A stretch of 64,000 bases of DNA from contig NC_092047.1 in NCBI RefSeq assembly GCF_003086295.3, positions 115,317,323 to 115,381,322 of the forward strand, given 5' to 3'. Every line of letters starts with the position of its first letter. Position 1 is the stretch's first letter. This stretch comes from Arachis hypogaea. Its lineage: Eukaryota > Streptophyta > Magnoliopsida > Fabales > Fabaceae. Position numbers and translations under genes: made by a program. Below, piece after piece: positions 25,664 to 38,232 of the stretch. The notes below the pieces were generated by a model. The model was given only the letters and a program-made list of their open reading frames with translations. It did not search any database and was not told where the DNA came from.

Positions 25664-26446
25664 CCTTTAGATGTGTTCGAGTTCTTTGTGAGAAAAATAA
25701 AACTTGTAGTAATAATAGTGTGCCAGTAAATGTGTATCACTGTATTGTGTTCGTCAAAAAAATTAAAATAAAAAAGTTAAAAGAATTATCTCTTTTTTCT
25801 AGTAATATTGTTCTTCTACCATTAGCGTACCCAATTTTGGCTAGTAGAGCCTTTTATGTCGTCATTTTTATTGGCGACAACAACTCTTTCTTTCTCTTTT
25901 TTAGTTTTACTACTAGGAATCTAGGATAACCGATTTTGGATAGTAAAACAACTTTTGTTGTCATTTTTATCGGCAACAAAATTTTTTCTCTTTTTAGTTT
26001 TTCTTTTATTGGCGATAGAAATATATACTCATTTTTTTTATTATATTTTGATATAATAGCAGTTACCAAAATATTAAAAATTTATTTTAGTGACTTTAAA
26101 ATATTAAAATTGTGTAAATTAATAAGGATTTAATTTTAAGATTTATTTTTTTAATAATTATACCTCGGCAAATTCGTTACCATAATTGGCTTTCTTAATA
26201 TGTAAATAAAATCTATTCATTTAATTCAATATATTTAAAGGAAAAAAATCTAACGTATTTAACTGTTTTTAGTAAAAATTATAAAATAAGACATTTATTA
26301 GGTCGAACTGATAAATAATTATTGAATATTTATTTTATCAATATTTTTTTAAAGTTAAGATAAACTATTAATACCTTGGAATACGACGGTATTACCTGTT
26401 TCACTAAGAGCTGCACACGTATTCAAGTTTTCGGTAAAAAAAATAG

Positions 26447-26587
26447 AAAAAGTTTTAAGTGTACCAATAACATTAATGTTTTAGTTATTTTAATCGTTGA
26501 TCTGAATATATGTAATATATATTAATTAAAATCAACAGTTAAAATAACTAAAACATCGATATTTTCGATACACTTAAAATTTTTCTT
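26447..26587. mobile_element. Small foldback MITE (141 bp)
   Basis: Arms of about 55 bp are nearly perfect inverted repeats sharing TTTTAGTTATTTTAA and TTTTAAGTGTA. The flanks AAAAAATAG (26438-26446) and AAAAAATAA (26588-26596) match at 8 of 9. Its removal restores the array landmark AAAATAGAACCC. Confidence 0.75.
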
Positions 26588-26944
26588 AAAAAATAAAACC
26601 CATACTAATAGTACTGTGTGAGCGGAACGTATTGTGTAAATAAAAAAAAAATAAAGATAAAACAATTATCTCTTTTTTTAGTAACGATGTTCTTCTACTA
26701 CTAGGGTAGTTGATTTTGGTTAATAAAGTAGTTTTTATGGTCATTTTCATTGGCGACAACAACTTTTCTTTTTCATTTTTTAGTTTTTCTTTTATCGGCT
26801 ATGGTAATATATAGTCATTTTTTAATTATTTCTCAATATAAATATATAATAGCAGTTACCAAAATATTAAAACTTATTTTGATGACTTTAAAATATTAAA
26901 TTGTGTAAATTAATAAAGATTTAATTTTAAGATTTAATTTTTTA

Positions 26945-27899
26945 GGAAAAATACGAGAAATCAATGTATATTTTATACAATGTGTACAATAGGGTTAAAT
27001 TAAAATTAGAATTAAATTAGAGGTAATTAATTAATTTTGAGTAGTTTTCAATTTAAAATTTAAATCAAATCATGATTCCCGTCAGTTATGACAATTAATT
27101 AATTTTGAGTAGTTTCCAATTTAAAATTTGAATCAAATTATGAATCCCGTCATTTATGGAATCAAATTAGGATTATCTCCTTCTCTCAATACGGTGTGAA
27201 TTTCTTCTCTCACTCTCTTCTGGAAACAAAAGCCAGTACAGTGCCGCCATGGTTACCAGCCGCCGTCGAACATCGCACCGATACTCTTCCGACTGGCGCT
27301 GTTATCCGCACAGGCCACCATACGTAGGGAGGACGCACATATTGTGTGAGTCAAGCTCGCGGCACCGCAGCAACCCGGACGTCTAGCGCCTCCGTCGCAG
27401 CCGGTTTGTGCCTTCTTCCCGTCGCCGGATGTTCACTTTTTCGATGAACGTGGATGGTTATTCCTACCTGTTCATATTGTGTGAGTTGTTTTATAAAGTA
27501 ATTACGTTGTTATTTATACGCGTTCACATTGGATGTTCACTTTCTCAGTTTTCGTGGTTGTTTATTCTTCGAGTAATTCAACAAGACCCAGGCAGCAGGC
27601 TGGCGCTGGGATGACGCGGTGGAATGCAGGTTGCTGCGCAAACAGCGGAACGGCGGAGAAAGGAGGATTTTTCTGCGGAACAAACAATGGAGTTTTTTGG
27701 GGGTTAGGGTAACGGTGGGTGATGAAGGATTAATGTGAAAGAATTTGTGATAAATTGGGGGTAGATATTACAAAACTGAACAGGTAACTAGAAATTAGGG
27801 ATAATAATGCTTAATTTACATTATTAATACATATTGGGCCAAATAAATAGTCTATTGTACATATTGTATAGATATTTCATTGTCTCCCTAGCGGGACTC
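26945..27899. mobile_element. Mutator-type non-autonomous element (copy a)
   Basis: A perfect 9-bp target duplication AATTTTTTA flanks it (26936-26944, 27900-27908). The arms share TATACAATGTGTACAATAG (left) and TATACAATATGTACAATAG (right, reversed) plus a CAATG block. The middle (27230-27420) is GC-rich, as if taken from a gene, but I cannot name the source. No transposase is seen. Related copies are at 43398-53935 and probably 23276-24204. Confidence 0.85.
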
Positions 27900-28264
27900 A
27901 ATTTTTTAACATTGAATCATGCATCCATAAATTGGTTACCATGATTGACTTTTTCACGATGTAAATAAAATCTATTCACTAAATATAATATATTTAAAAA
28001 AAAATTTAGTATATTTTACTATTTTTAGTAGAAATGACAAAATAAGACGTTTATTGAACTGAGTTTGATTGAACATCTATTTTATCAATATTTTTTATAA
28101 AGTTAAAGATATCTTGGAACACCACAGTATTATATGTCTCACTAAGAGCTGCATACGTATTTGAGTTCTTAGTGAGAAAAATAAAATCTATAGTAATAAT
28201 AGTGTGAGTGGATGTGTATTGTGTAAGTAAAAAATAAAAAATAAAAAAATTATCTCTTTTTTCT

Positions 28265-29125
28265 AAAATAGGATAGGGTTTGAACCCAATATTAACCGTA
28301 TCTGCGGGTTGAATTTGTTATTAAAACTCAATCCTATCTTATTCACGGGTTAAGAACAACCCAACAATAATCCTACCTGCAGATTTTCACAAGTATGCAA
28401 TATGATTATACAAAAATACTATTTGTGCACTAAAATCAACCACAAAAATTATCCACCAATGTATTTGTGTATAAATACCAAGGTTCTGAAAACCGATTGA
28501 ACCGGTCAAATCGTGAATCGACGGGAAAAACGAATTGGTCAGATGCCAAATTCGGGGAATTTAAAAATCGCCGCCCCTCTGTGATGTCGCACCGTCGCCG
28601 AGCCAAAGGCCTTGTTCCGCCACTGCTCCAACACTGCACCTCTACCCTTGCTTCCACGTCGTTGCGTTGTATCTTCGCCACTTCCATCGCATGCCGCTTT
28701 GCTTCGTTCATCCAAATGGTATGACCCAAATAAACATCCACATCTTAGTAAAAAGAACCATCTGCATATATAGTAAAATGAACATCATGCGGAGCATGTG
28801 CATGCATAATCAAGCAAATAAAGTAAAATACCAATGGTATACCCAAATAAACATCCAATTTAAAATAAAAAGAACATTCCGCATACATAGTAAAATGAAC
28901 ATATGGCTTAGTTGATAAAAAACAAGTAACGAGACAGCAGCTGCGGGGGCACCGAAGTCACGATACAGCAACAGCGGCGGTGCGCGCAAAAAAGACAAAA
29001 AATAACGTCGTTTGAAAAAATGATTCAAAAATAAAAGACGACATAAAAAAATTATGATTAAACCTACCCCGAATAGATGACTAGGTTAGGTACCTGCAGA
29101 TACGGTGCATGCAGTCACTTCTACC
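28265..29125. mobile_element. Nested composite of small DNA transposons
   Basis: The outer piece starts near GGATAGGGTTTGAACCC and carries CGTATCTGCGGGTTG (about 28308) against CCTGCAGATACGG at the right (about 29092), an inverted pair. Inside, 28409-28479 is the left half of the ACTATTTGTGCACTAAAATC MITE seen whole at 29387-29545. It is cut at 28480 by an element starting CCAAGGTTCTGAAAACC. An 80-bp direct repeat (ATGG.A..CCCAAATAAACATCCA) occurs at about 28714 and 28832. Exact limits are uncertain. Confidence 0.45.
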
Positions 29126-29386
29126 TAATAACGTTGTTCTTCTACCACTAAGGTTGTCGGTTGTTTTGGCTAATAAAACAGTTCTTATCACCATTTTTAT
29201 CAACGACAACAATTCTTCCTTTTTCTTTCTTCATTTTTCTTTTATCGGCAATAGTAATATATAGTCATTTTTTTATTATTTTTAATATAATAGCAGTTAC
29301 TAAGATGTTAAATTTTACTTTGGTGACTTTAAAATATTAAAATTGTGTAAATTAATAAGGATTTAATTTCAAAGTTTAATTTTTTA

Positions 29387-29545
29387 GGAAAATACTATTT
29401 GTACACTAAAATTAGCCACTAAAATTAGTCACCAATGTATTTGTGTATAAATATATGTGTGATTTAATTTATTTTCAATGTGTATTTGTATTCCAATATG
29501 TATTTTATACTAGTGGCTGATTTTGATGTACACGTAGCATAACCC
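29387..29545. mobile_element. Mutator-type MITE (159 bp), TTTGTACACTAAAAT family
   Basis: Arms: GGAAAATACTATTTGTACAC and, reversed from the right, GGGTTATGCTACGTGTACA. Flanks AATTTTTTA (29378-29386) and ATTTTTTTA (29546-29554) match at 8 of 9. It lies at the same base position of the array unit as the element starting at 26945. Confidence 0.8.
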
Positions 29546-29903
29546 ATTTTTTTAATACTGAATCATACATCAAAAAATTAATTACTATGATTGACTTTTT
29601 CACTGTGTAAATAAAATCGATTCACTTAATATAATATATTTAAAGAAAAAAATAATTTTGTACTTTATTATTTTTTATGGAAATAACAAAATAAAACATT
29701 AGGCCGACTTGTCAAACTGATAAACAATGATAGAATATCTATTTTATTAAATTTTTTTAAAGTTAAGATAAGCTACGGATACCTTAAAACACAAGAGTAT
29801 TATCTACCTCACTAAGAGTTGCACACATATTCGAGTTTTTTGGTGAGAAAAATAGAACTTGTAGTAATAGTAGTGTATGAGTGAATGTGAGATTGTGAGT
29901 TGT

Positions 29904-30467
29904 TTAGGAGTGAAAATAAGTAAAATGGCCTGTCAAGTCTGTATTTGGACTGGTCTAACATGTCCTGTTATAAAATAATTTTAAGTTCAGGCTGATTTAA
30001 AAGCCTAATTCTATTAATAAGCCAGGCCCAAGCTTACAGAATAGCCTAATAGACCGTCAGGCCTACTTGAATCTGTTAAAATATAAATAGATACAAAAAT
30101 AATTTTTTAAAACTAAAATAGTTATTAAAAAATTTAAATTTGTTATACTTTATTATAAATATTTTTCATGCATATTTTAAATACTTTAAAAATTTAGATA
30201 TTATTATAAGGATTGAATTGAGTATATTGTATATAAATATTTTTTTAAAAAATTAATTTTTTAAATATTTTTATTTTTTATTTTGGTAAAAAATTATATT
30301 AGGCCTTTTGTCAAGCTTTAGGCCTAGCCAAATTTAATAACAAGTCAGACTTAGTATTCAAAATAAAACCTATAATAGGCTAAAAGGTCAGGCTTACGCA
30401 AGTTAAATACATTAAAGGCTTGGTCTATTAAGGGTGAAGCTTGCCCTGACAAATTTTTACCCCTAAT
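29904..30467. mobile_element. Probable hAT-like element, TAGGRGTRAAAAT ends
   Basis: The left end TAGGAGTGAAAATAAG and right end reversed TAGGGGTAAAAATTTGTC are inverted repeats, each followed by AGGCC/GGCTT-type motifs. It interrupts the array unit within GTGTATTGTGTAAGTCC. The target duplication is blurred, so exact ends may be off by a few bases. Confidence 0.6.
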
Positions 30468-30539
30468 TGTGTAAGTCCAAAAAATATTAAAATAAAAAAA
30501 GTTAAAAGAATGATCTCTTTTTTCTAGTAACATTATTCT

Positions 30540-30801
30540 TGTTGAGGGTAAATAGAGAGAAGAGATTAAACTAGCTGAAGTGTGAGGCGTGTAATTAGGA
30601 GTTAGTTATGCTGAGCTGTCAAGTTTGTTAGAAGAGTAATTAGATGTTAGAAAAATCAGTAAAAAAGCTCCTCTGTAAAGTAGTTTTCTGAATCAATGAA
30701 TTCATTTTCTCAATCTCTTCTCATCTCTTTATTCTGTACTTCCTTTCTTTCTCGCTCCTAGCTCTCTTTTCTGATCTACTAGAGTTTCTGATACCTTCTC
30801 A
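30540..30801 (+). repeat. Copia 5' LTR (TATA region deleted)
   Basis: Compared with the 3' LTR it lacks about 22 bp covering the ACTATAAATAC promoter box (about 35503-35513 in the 3' LTR). It probably cannot start transcription. Confidence 0.85.
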
Positions 30802-30813
30802 TGGTATCAGAGC
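30802..30813 (+). other. Copia primer-binding site
   Basis: TGGTATCAGAGC directly after the LTR, complementary to the 3' end of initiator tRNA-Met, the usual primer for copia elements. Confidence 0.92.
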
Positions 30814-30827
30814 TCTAAGTTCTGATC

Positions 30828-33800
30828 ATGGCGCTACCAATTGAAATTTCAGTTTCTGCAATTGTGAATCGGAGGACAACTATCAACACCATCGCGTTCA
30901 AACTCGATGAAAATAACTTTGTTCTATGGAAATGTCAAACACTGGCCTTCATCAAATTAAATAGACTCAAGGAAAATTTTAATCCAAGAAAAGTACCAAG
31001 GAGATATGGATCTAAACAAGACCAAAACGAAGGAGTTCAAAGTTTGGGAGCAAGAGGATCAATTCTTAGTCTCGTTTCTTTGCCTCAACGGATTTAGCAT
31101 TTACTAGTCAATTGGCTGAGTGTGAATTTGCTTATGAAATCTGGTTCAAATTAAAAGATTATTTTGCAAAAAGGATAAAATCAAAGGTAAAGCATCTGAA
31201 AACACAAATTAAGACCATCAAACTTCAAGGATCTGTAACTGAATAAATGTCTAAGATAAAAAAGGTAACAAACTCACTTTTTGCATTAGGTGCACCTCTT
31301 ACTAGTGAGAAATTTGTAGAAACAGTAGCTCAAGACCTAAATGAGAATTATAGTGCTTTTATTACTAAAATAAATTTAAAGGCTGATGAAATAACTGAGA
31401 GTGAGGTGGAGGCATTACTAGTCAAACAAGAAGAATTAGTTGAGAGATTTATGAAGAATGTACTTGGCACTTTGCATGTAAATTTGGCTCAAGGTTCATA
31501 ATCAAAACTACAAGAAAACCACCACAATTACTATACATATTCACAAAATCAACAACATAACTATCAAGGATGAGGTCAGAAGTTTCGAAGACGAGCTCAT
31601 GGTCAAGGATTTAGAGGTGGCAGATCCTTTCATCATGGTAATTCTAGGTCGCATTGTCAGCTATGTATTAGGATTGGACACACTGTATGGGATTGTTATC
31701 ACAGGTTTAATCAGAACTATCAAAGACCTTATGAAGCAGCATCAAATCCACCGGCTCCACCATCTCCAGCCTTTCATCAACCTCAGTCACAAACAGATTC
31801 ACAACCAAGAGCATTGGTTGCAGTTGCACTGTCAACCACACCTTTAACAGAAAGAGCATGGTATTTGGACACAGGAATATCACATCACCTTACATTTAAT
31901 GGCAACAATCTAGTTACAGGTTCAGAGCAGGTGTTCACAGGTAATGGTCAAGGTATGTGCATCAATAATATTGGCAGAAGTATGTTATTTCCTGCGTCTA
32001 ACCCATCTTATCAACCCAACACACACTACTTTAAAATGCTAAACTTACTACATGTTCCCTCAATTACAAAGAACCTCATCAGTGTAGAAAAATTTACATA
32101 AGATAATCACGTGTTCTTTGAATTTCATCCTTTTGATTGTTTTGTTAAGGCTCAGGAGATCAAGGAACTGCTTTTCAGAGGGTCTCTTAGAGAAAAAATT
32201 TATCAATTTGTCAACATTGGCGTGTTGGCCAGGGCAGCACCATCAAGCAATTTACCTTCATTCAAAGGAAGAAAAGAAACTTTGCAAGCAATAAAAGCTA
32301 TTGCATCTGATAGTAGTGATTAGAAATCTCATTTTAGTGTACAGAGTCTAGACTAGGTGGTGTTGAGCATGATCAGAAAAGCAAAGAAAAATAAAATGAG
32401 CAATAACAAGAAGAAAAAGAAAAAAAAGAAAAAGAAAGTAAACAAAAACAGAAAAGAAAAGAAGAAGAAAATGCACATTGTAAAGTTGAGTCTGTGTCAC
32501 AGCTTGATGTATGGCATTAAGATTAGGACATCCAGTTACAAAAACAATAGCAAAAGTAATGCAGCAGTGTAAAATTATAGATGATGATATGAATAAAAGA
32601 GCCACAACAGCTATTACTCCTTTGTGCAATGTATGTTGCCAAGAAAAACATCGTAATTTTCCTTTTTCTGACTCACTCACTAACTATAACACACCCCTAG
32701 AGTTATTTTACTTTGATATTTAGGAGCCAACACCAATCATCAGTAGTTCAGGTTTTAGATATTATATAATTTTCAAAGATGCCAAAATCAGATACACATG
32801 CCTATACCTGCTGCAAAACAAAGTTCAAGCTCTTCAAGCCTTTACCCAATACAAATTGATACTTGTAAACAAGACTGGACACAAGATTAAAAGCCTTCAA
32901 ACTGATAATAGAGGTGAATTCCTCTCTCACAGTTTCACATAATTCCTCATTCAGCATGGCATTGCTATAGGCTTAGTTGTCCTCACACTCACCAACAAAA
33001 TAATAGAATTAAACAGAAACACCGAAACATAACTGAAATAGGGCTAGCACTACTCTCTCAAGCCTCCTTGCCCCTAAGGTTTTGGGATCAAGCCTTCTTG
33101 ACAGCCACTCATCTCATTAATCTACTACCCTCATACACTATAGATCAGAAAACACCATTTGAACTCCTCAATCACAAAGAACCAGACTATTTGTTTCTCA
33201 AAAATCTTTGGATGTGCATGTTATCCATAACTTAAACCCTACAACACTCGTAAATTTGACTTTAAAATTCAAAAATGTCTCTTTTTAAGTTACTCTTCTC
33301 ATTATAAAGGGTACAAATGTCTCTCACCTTCTGGCAAACTCTACATTTCCATATATGTCTTATTTGATGAATCTGAGTTTTTTTATCAATCCCTCTTCTT
33401 TAATCAAACTCCAAAACTGAAATCTGCTATTCCACACCTCCAAACCATCACCTTTGTACTATTACAACTCATTCCAGCACACACCATTGAACAACAAAAC
33501 CATCTCAACACACAAAACACATCTTTAACCAGTACTTCCAACAACACTAACCCTCACATACATAAAGCACATGTCCCTAATTTTGACGCCACTCTTCACT
33601 ACTAAATACCAGACCCTGCACGAAAATTCTTTTCCCAACCATCTCCAGCATCCTCCACACCCTTAGCTCAACCTAAGTCTTCTGTCCATATTAATACTGC
33701 TCATAATTGTCCATTAACTGATGATACTACTATGACTATTTCTACTTCTGTGTTTTTCTCAAGTAATGCAGGGTTAGCTAAGCAACTAGAAAGAGGACAC

Positions 33801-35332
33801 ATAACTCTGCCCACTACAGCACTCAAACGCATCCTATGGTTACAAGAAGTCAGGCTAGAATTTTTAAGTTAAAATTGTTCACTGCACAAGTTCCAGGTAA
33901 TGTTTTAGACCTCATACAAGTTGAACCTTTTTCAGTGGTACAAGAACTAACCTCTCCACATTAAAAGTCTGCAAGGATGAGGAGTATGCAGCACTTGTGA
34001 AGTGCAAGACATGGAAATTGGTTAAAGAGTCACCAACAGTTGAACCAATTGGATGTCGATGGGTATTTCGCATAAAAAGACAACCTGTCGGGACAATTCA
34101 GAAGTACAAAGTGAGGTTGGTCACAAAGGAGTTTCATCAACGAGAAGATTTGGACTATGATCAAGTTTTTAGTCCAGTTGTCAAGCCTACAACAGTACAC
34201 ACAGTGCTGTCTATTGATATTTCAAAAGGATGGAGAGTGAGGTAGTTAGATTTCAACAACACCTTTCTCAATGGGGATTTACATGAGAAAGTGCACATGG
34301 TGCAACCTAAGGGTTACACACTTGGTTTTGGTCATGTGTTCAAGTTGGAGAAGGCCTTATATGGCTTAAAACAGGCTCCAAGAGCCTGGTTTCTGAAGTT
34401 AAGCAGCACACTTAAAAGCTTTGGTTTTGCAAGTACAACTTCAGATCCTTGTCTTTTTGTTCCACACATTAGAGCTTCGATAATTTATCTTCTAGCATAT
34501 GTTGATGACATACTAATGACTGGCACTAATCAAACTGAAGTTGTTGGTTTAATCCAACAATTAAATAAAGTGTTCACTCTAAAGGACTTGGGGAAAATGA
34601 TTTTTTTTTTGAAATTGAAGTTGAAAGAAGTAAAGTTGATATTCTAGTGCTGAAACAAGTTATATATGCCAAAGATCTATTGAAAAGAGATGAAATGCTA
34701 GAGTCTAGACCCATTGCCACACCAATGGCTAGTACCTTAAAGCTTGATACAACAGGTGCAACATTTGATAAGCCTTCTTTGTACAAATCTATAGTGGGTG
34801 GAAGGTAGTGAAGAGAATACTTCTCTACCTGACCGAGACAAGTGATTTTGGGCTTGAAATTCACAAAAGCAAAGACTTCAGAATCTTAGCCTTTTGTGAC
34901 TCTGATTAGCCAGTAAATCCTGTGAATAGACAGTCAACAACTAGGTATTACATATTCCTTGGAGTGAATCTCATAAATTGGTCAAGTAGGAAGCAAGCGA
35001 CTATAGCCAGATGAAGTGCCGATGCTGAGTTTAGAGCCCTTACTGATGCAAGGACAGACACTATGTGGCTGCAGAAACTCCTCCATAAAATGCACATACA
35101 AACTGGACTTCCTCCAACATTGTTGTGTGACAATCAAAGCACAGTGCTCATGAGTCAAAATCTAATTCTATATAGCCGATCCAAACATTTTGAAATTGAC
35201 CTCCACTTTGTTCGACATAGAGTTGAGGACAAGCAGACATATGTAGTTCATATTCCATCTCAAGATCAAATTGCAGATATTCTTACCAAGTCAGTGAGTC
35301 GTTATGCCTTCTTGAAGATTAGATGCAAATAA
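30828..35332 (+). pseudogene. Copia gag-pol remnant
   Basis: Pieces in order: gag start at 30828 (a frame with KLDENNFVLWK, typical of copia gag); a protease region with the D-T/S-G site seen as WYLDTGISHH near 31861; an integrase GAG-pre block with LRLGHP near 32514; reverse transcriptase with WVFRIKR (about 34061), LYGLKQAPRAW (about 34357) and the catalytic YVDDI (about 34498); and RNase H/tail with ADILTK (about 35275). Stops and frame changes separate all of them. An A/G-rich simple repeat (about 32405-32470) interrupts the region before LRLGHP. The sequence cannot encode a working polyprotein as it stands. Confidence 0.9.
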
Positions 35333-35370
35333 AGATTAGTTTACCAAGTCAAATTTAAGTTGACGGGAAA

Positions 35371-35654
35371 TGTTGAGGGTAAATAGAGAGAAGAGATGAA
35401 ATGAGCTAAAGTGTGAGGCGTGTGATTAAGAGTTAGTTATGCTGAGCTGTCAAGTTTGTTAGAAGGGTAATTAGTTGTTAGAAAAATCAACTTCAGCTGT
35501 GACTATAAATACAAGAGTAAAACTCCTCTGTAAAATAATTTTCTAAATCAATGAATTCATTTTCTCATTCTCTTCACATCTCTGTTCTCTACTCCCTTTT
35601 TCTCTCCCTCCTAGCTTTCTTTTTAGATCTACTAGAGTTTCTGATACCTTCTTA
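35371..35654 (+). repeat. Copia 3' LTR
   Basis: A 284-bp LTR that keeps the TATA-like ACTATAAATAC (about 35503). Its final CA is mutated to TA. Confidence 0.88.
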
Positions 35655-36453
35655 TTTCTTCTACTACTAGGATAGTTGATTTTGGCTAGTAAAACAATTT
35701 TTGTCTTCTTTTTTATCGGTAACAACAACTCTTCTTTTTTTCTTTCTTTTATAGTATATACATTTATTATTATTTTTTAATATAATAGTCGTAGTTACTA
35801 AAAAGTAAAATTTACTTTAATGACTTTAAAATATAAAAATAGTGTAAATTAATAAAGATTTAATTTCAAGGTTTAATTTTTTTTAACATTAAATCATACA
35901 TCGGCAATTTAGTTATCATAATTGACTTTTTTTGTTCCGGTGTAAATAAAATTTATTTACTTAATATAATATATTTAAAAGAAAAAATAATTTTAGTGTA
36001 TTTTACTATTTTTATAGAAATAACAAAATAAGACATTTATTGCGCCGACTTGTCAAACTGATAAATAATGATTGAATATTTATTTTATCAATCTTTTTTA
36101 AAGTTAAAATAAGCAACCAAAGCCATGGGAGCTACATACGTATTCGAGTTCTAGGTGAGAAGAATAGAACCAGTAGTAATAGAAGTATATGAGTGAATGT
36201 GTGTATTCGAGTTCTAGGTGAGAAGAATCGAACCAGTGGTAATAGAAGTATATGAGTGGATGTGTATTGTATAAGTAAAAAAAAATTACAATAAAAAAAT
36301 TAAAAGAATTATCTATTTTCTAATAACGATGTTCTTCTATCAATAGGGTATCCAATTTTGGCTAATAAAAAAAACCTTTGTAGCCTTTTTTTTGGCGATA
36401 ACCACTCTTATTTTTTTCTTTCTCTGTTTTTTTTTTTTGTTGACTATAGTAAT

Positions 36454-36810
36454 TGTTACGGATCCTGGGTCTCCCACTCAAAATGGCCTCCCAACTCGGT
36501 TTACGGGTCGAGTCCAGCCCTTTCTTCCAGAAGGCCCAAAATTGGCCATTTCAATCCCATAACCAACAATCAAATTTAAATATCTCCCTTACCTTTATCA
36601 AACAAGATAAGATAAGATAAGCTACCTCCACCTATATAAAGGGGGTCTCAAGCTTCCTCAGGTACGTCACTCATCCCACTCACCTTATACCTCTCAGATC
36701 CATTCTGACTTGAGCGTCGGAATGTCTTTGCAGGTACCACCCCTCATTGCTCCAATCAGACGATCCGGCAACCGCCTCGACCCGCAAGCCATCGATCCAT
36801 CTCACAACCC
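36454..36810 (+). repeat. Tat element 5' LTR, truncated at its 3' end
   Basis: It matches the 3' LTR up to CATCTCACAACCC and then lacks the final roughly 25 bp and any primer-binding site. It has a TATA box CTATATAAAG (about 36632) preceded by three tandem GATAA motifs (36606-36621). Confidence 0.82.
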
Positions 36811-38021
36811 CCATCCTCCAATACCTCCTAAATGGAGCGTTGCCAGAGGATCCCAGAGAGGCGAAGTGGTTAAAACGGGAAGCCATCAACCATACTACAA
36901 TAGCGGGACATCTTTACAAACGAGGATTCTCACAACCCCTCCTCAAATACATCGAACCCGGCGACACGAACTATATACTCCGCGAGATTCACGAAGGATG
37001 CTGCGGCCACCACATCGAAGGCAAAACCCTAGCCCAGAAGGTCATCCGAGCAGGATACTTCTAGCCCTCTGTCATCAAAGACTCCCTACAATTGATCAAA
37101 AGTTGTAACAAATGCCAGATGCATTTTGACTTCCACCAAGCCACCCCACACCAGCTCAATACCATAATGGCAGACCGATCCCTTGGGACATGGGGCATCG
37201 ACCTCGTCGGCCCTTTTTCCCATCGCTCCCGGAAAACTCCGATAAATCATCGTCGCCATCAACTACTACCCCAAGTGGATAGAAGCCGAACCCTTAGCTT
37301 CCATTACGGCAACCCAATGCCGAAAGTTCTTATGGAAACACGTGGTAACCCGGTTCGGTATCCCAAGGTCGTAATCTCAGATAACGGAACACAATTCATG
37401 GACAAGCGATTCCGAGAATTTCTAGAAGGACTTCACATATCTCACAACTTCAGCTTAGTAGAGCACCCACAAACAAGCGGGCAAGTGGAATCGGCCAACA
37501 AGATAATAGTAAAAGGCCTCAAAAAACGGCTCGACGAGGCCAAAGGACTCTGGGCTGACGAGCTGGGATCTGTCCTCTGGTCATACCGAACCACCCCCCA
37601 GACCTCTACGGGAGAAACCCCATTCTGGCTAACCTACGGCTTGGAAGCCATCATTCCTGTAGAGGTCGGGGACTTCAGTCCAAGAAGAACTGTTGGCAGC
37701 AACGATGAGGACGCAGAACGAGACTTTATGGACGAGGTCCGGAGCATAACCCACCTACGAGAGCTAGCGCTAAAACAAAGGATCGGCCTAAGGTACAACC
37801 GCAGCGTAATCCGACGAGAATTCGGCCCCGATGACCTTATCTTAGGATGAAACGACATTGGCACCCCCACCCCCGGAGAAGGGAAGCTCACCCCCAACTG
37901 GGAAGGCCCGTACAGAATCAAGGCAGTAATCAGAAAAGGAGCCTACAAACTCGAACGACTTAACGGCACCGAGATACCAAGAACCTGGAACGCTGCCAAC
38001 CTACGATGGTACTACACTTAG
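36811..38021 (+). pseudogene. Gypsy pol remnant: RNase H end and integrase
   Basis: It begins within the linker before integrase. The H2C2 zinc region is visible (IREIHEGCCGHH-like, then CNKCQMH). Next come the integrase core with GIDLVGPF (about 37195), the second catalytic Asp in VVISDNGTQF (about 37370) and the third acid in QVESANK (about 37482), then WSYRTTPQTSTGETPF. Trp codons have become stops at about 37063 and 37848. Between GPF and VVISDNG the frame is shifted and later returns, so the residues in between are nonsense. The end (about 38021) keeps the NLRWYYT-type C-terminus of this lineage. Confidence 0.85.
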
Positions 38022-38145
38022 GCACGCCTCCAAAGCCTCTCAACCATCTGCTTTCTGTCTTTTCTTCATTTGTTTAAATGTGATTATCGGGTACTCTTTC
38101 CCGCCCACGTCGGAGGGTTTTAATGAGGCCCAATGTCTTCATAAA

Positions 38146-38148
<3 letters not shown>

Positions 38149-38230
<82 letters not shown>
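38149..38230. repeat. (CT)n microsatellite
   Basis: About 80 bp of nearly pure CT between the gypsy pol remnant and the antisense ORF. A Leu-Ser repeat frame across it is an artefact. Confidence 0.98.

Positions 38231-38232
<2 letters not shown>

Larger units (their letters stand above)
30540..35654 (+). mobile_element. Ty1-copia LTR retrotransposon, old and decayed
   Basis: The left LTR is 30540-30801 (262 bp) and the right LTR 35371-35654 (284 bp), both starting TGTTGAGGGTAAATAG. The left one ends CTTCTCA; the right one has decayed to CTTCTTA. Flanks ATTCT and TTTCT are a probable 5-bp target duplication. Gene order protease, integrase, reverse transcriptase, RNase H fits copia. Many stops and frameshifts are present. 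The LTRs differ by at least 8 substitutions in the first 112 bp plus indels, so it is old. It splits array landmark D. Confidence 0.92.

Noticed and set aside
36747..37108. Overlapping frames as separate genes
   Set aside because: They are pieces of the decayed gypsy pol remnant and its alternative frames.
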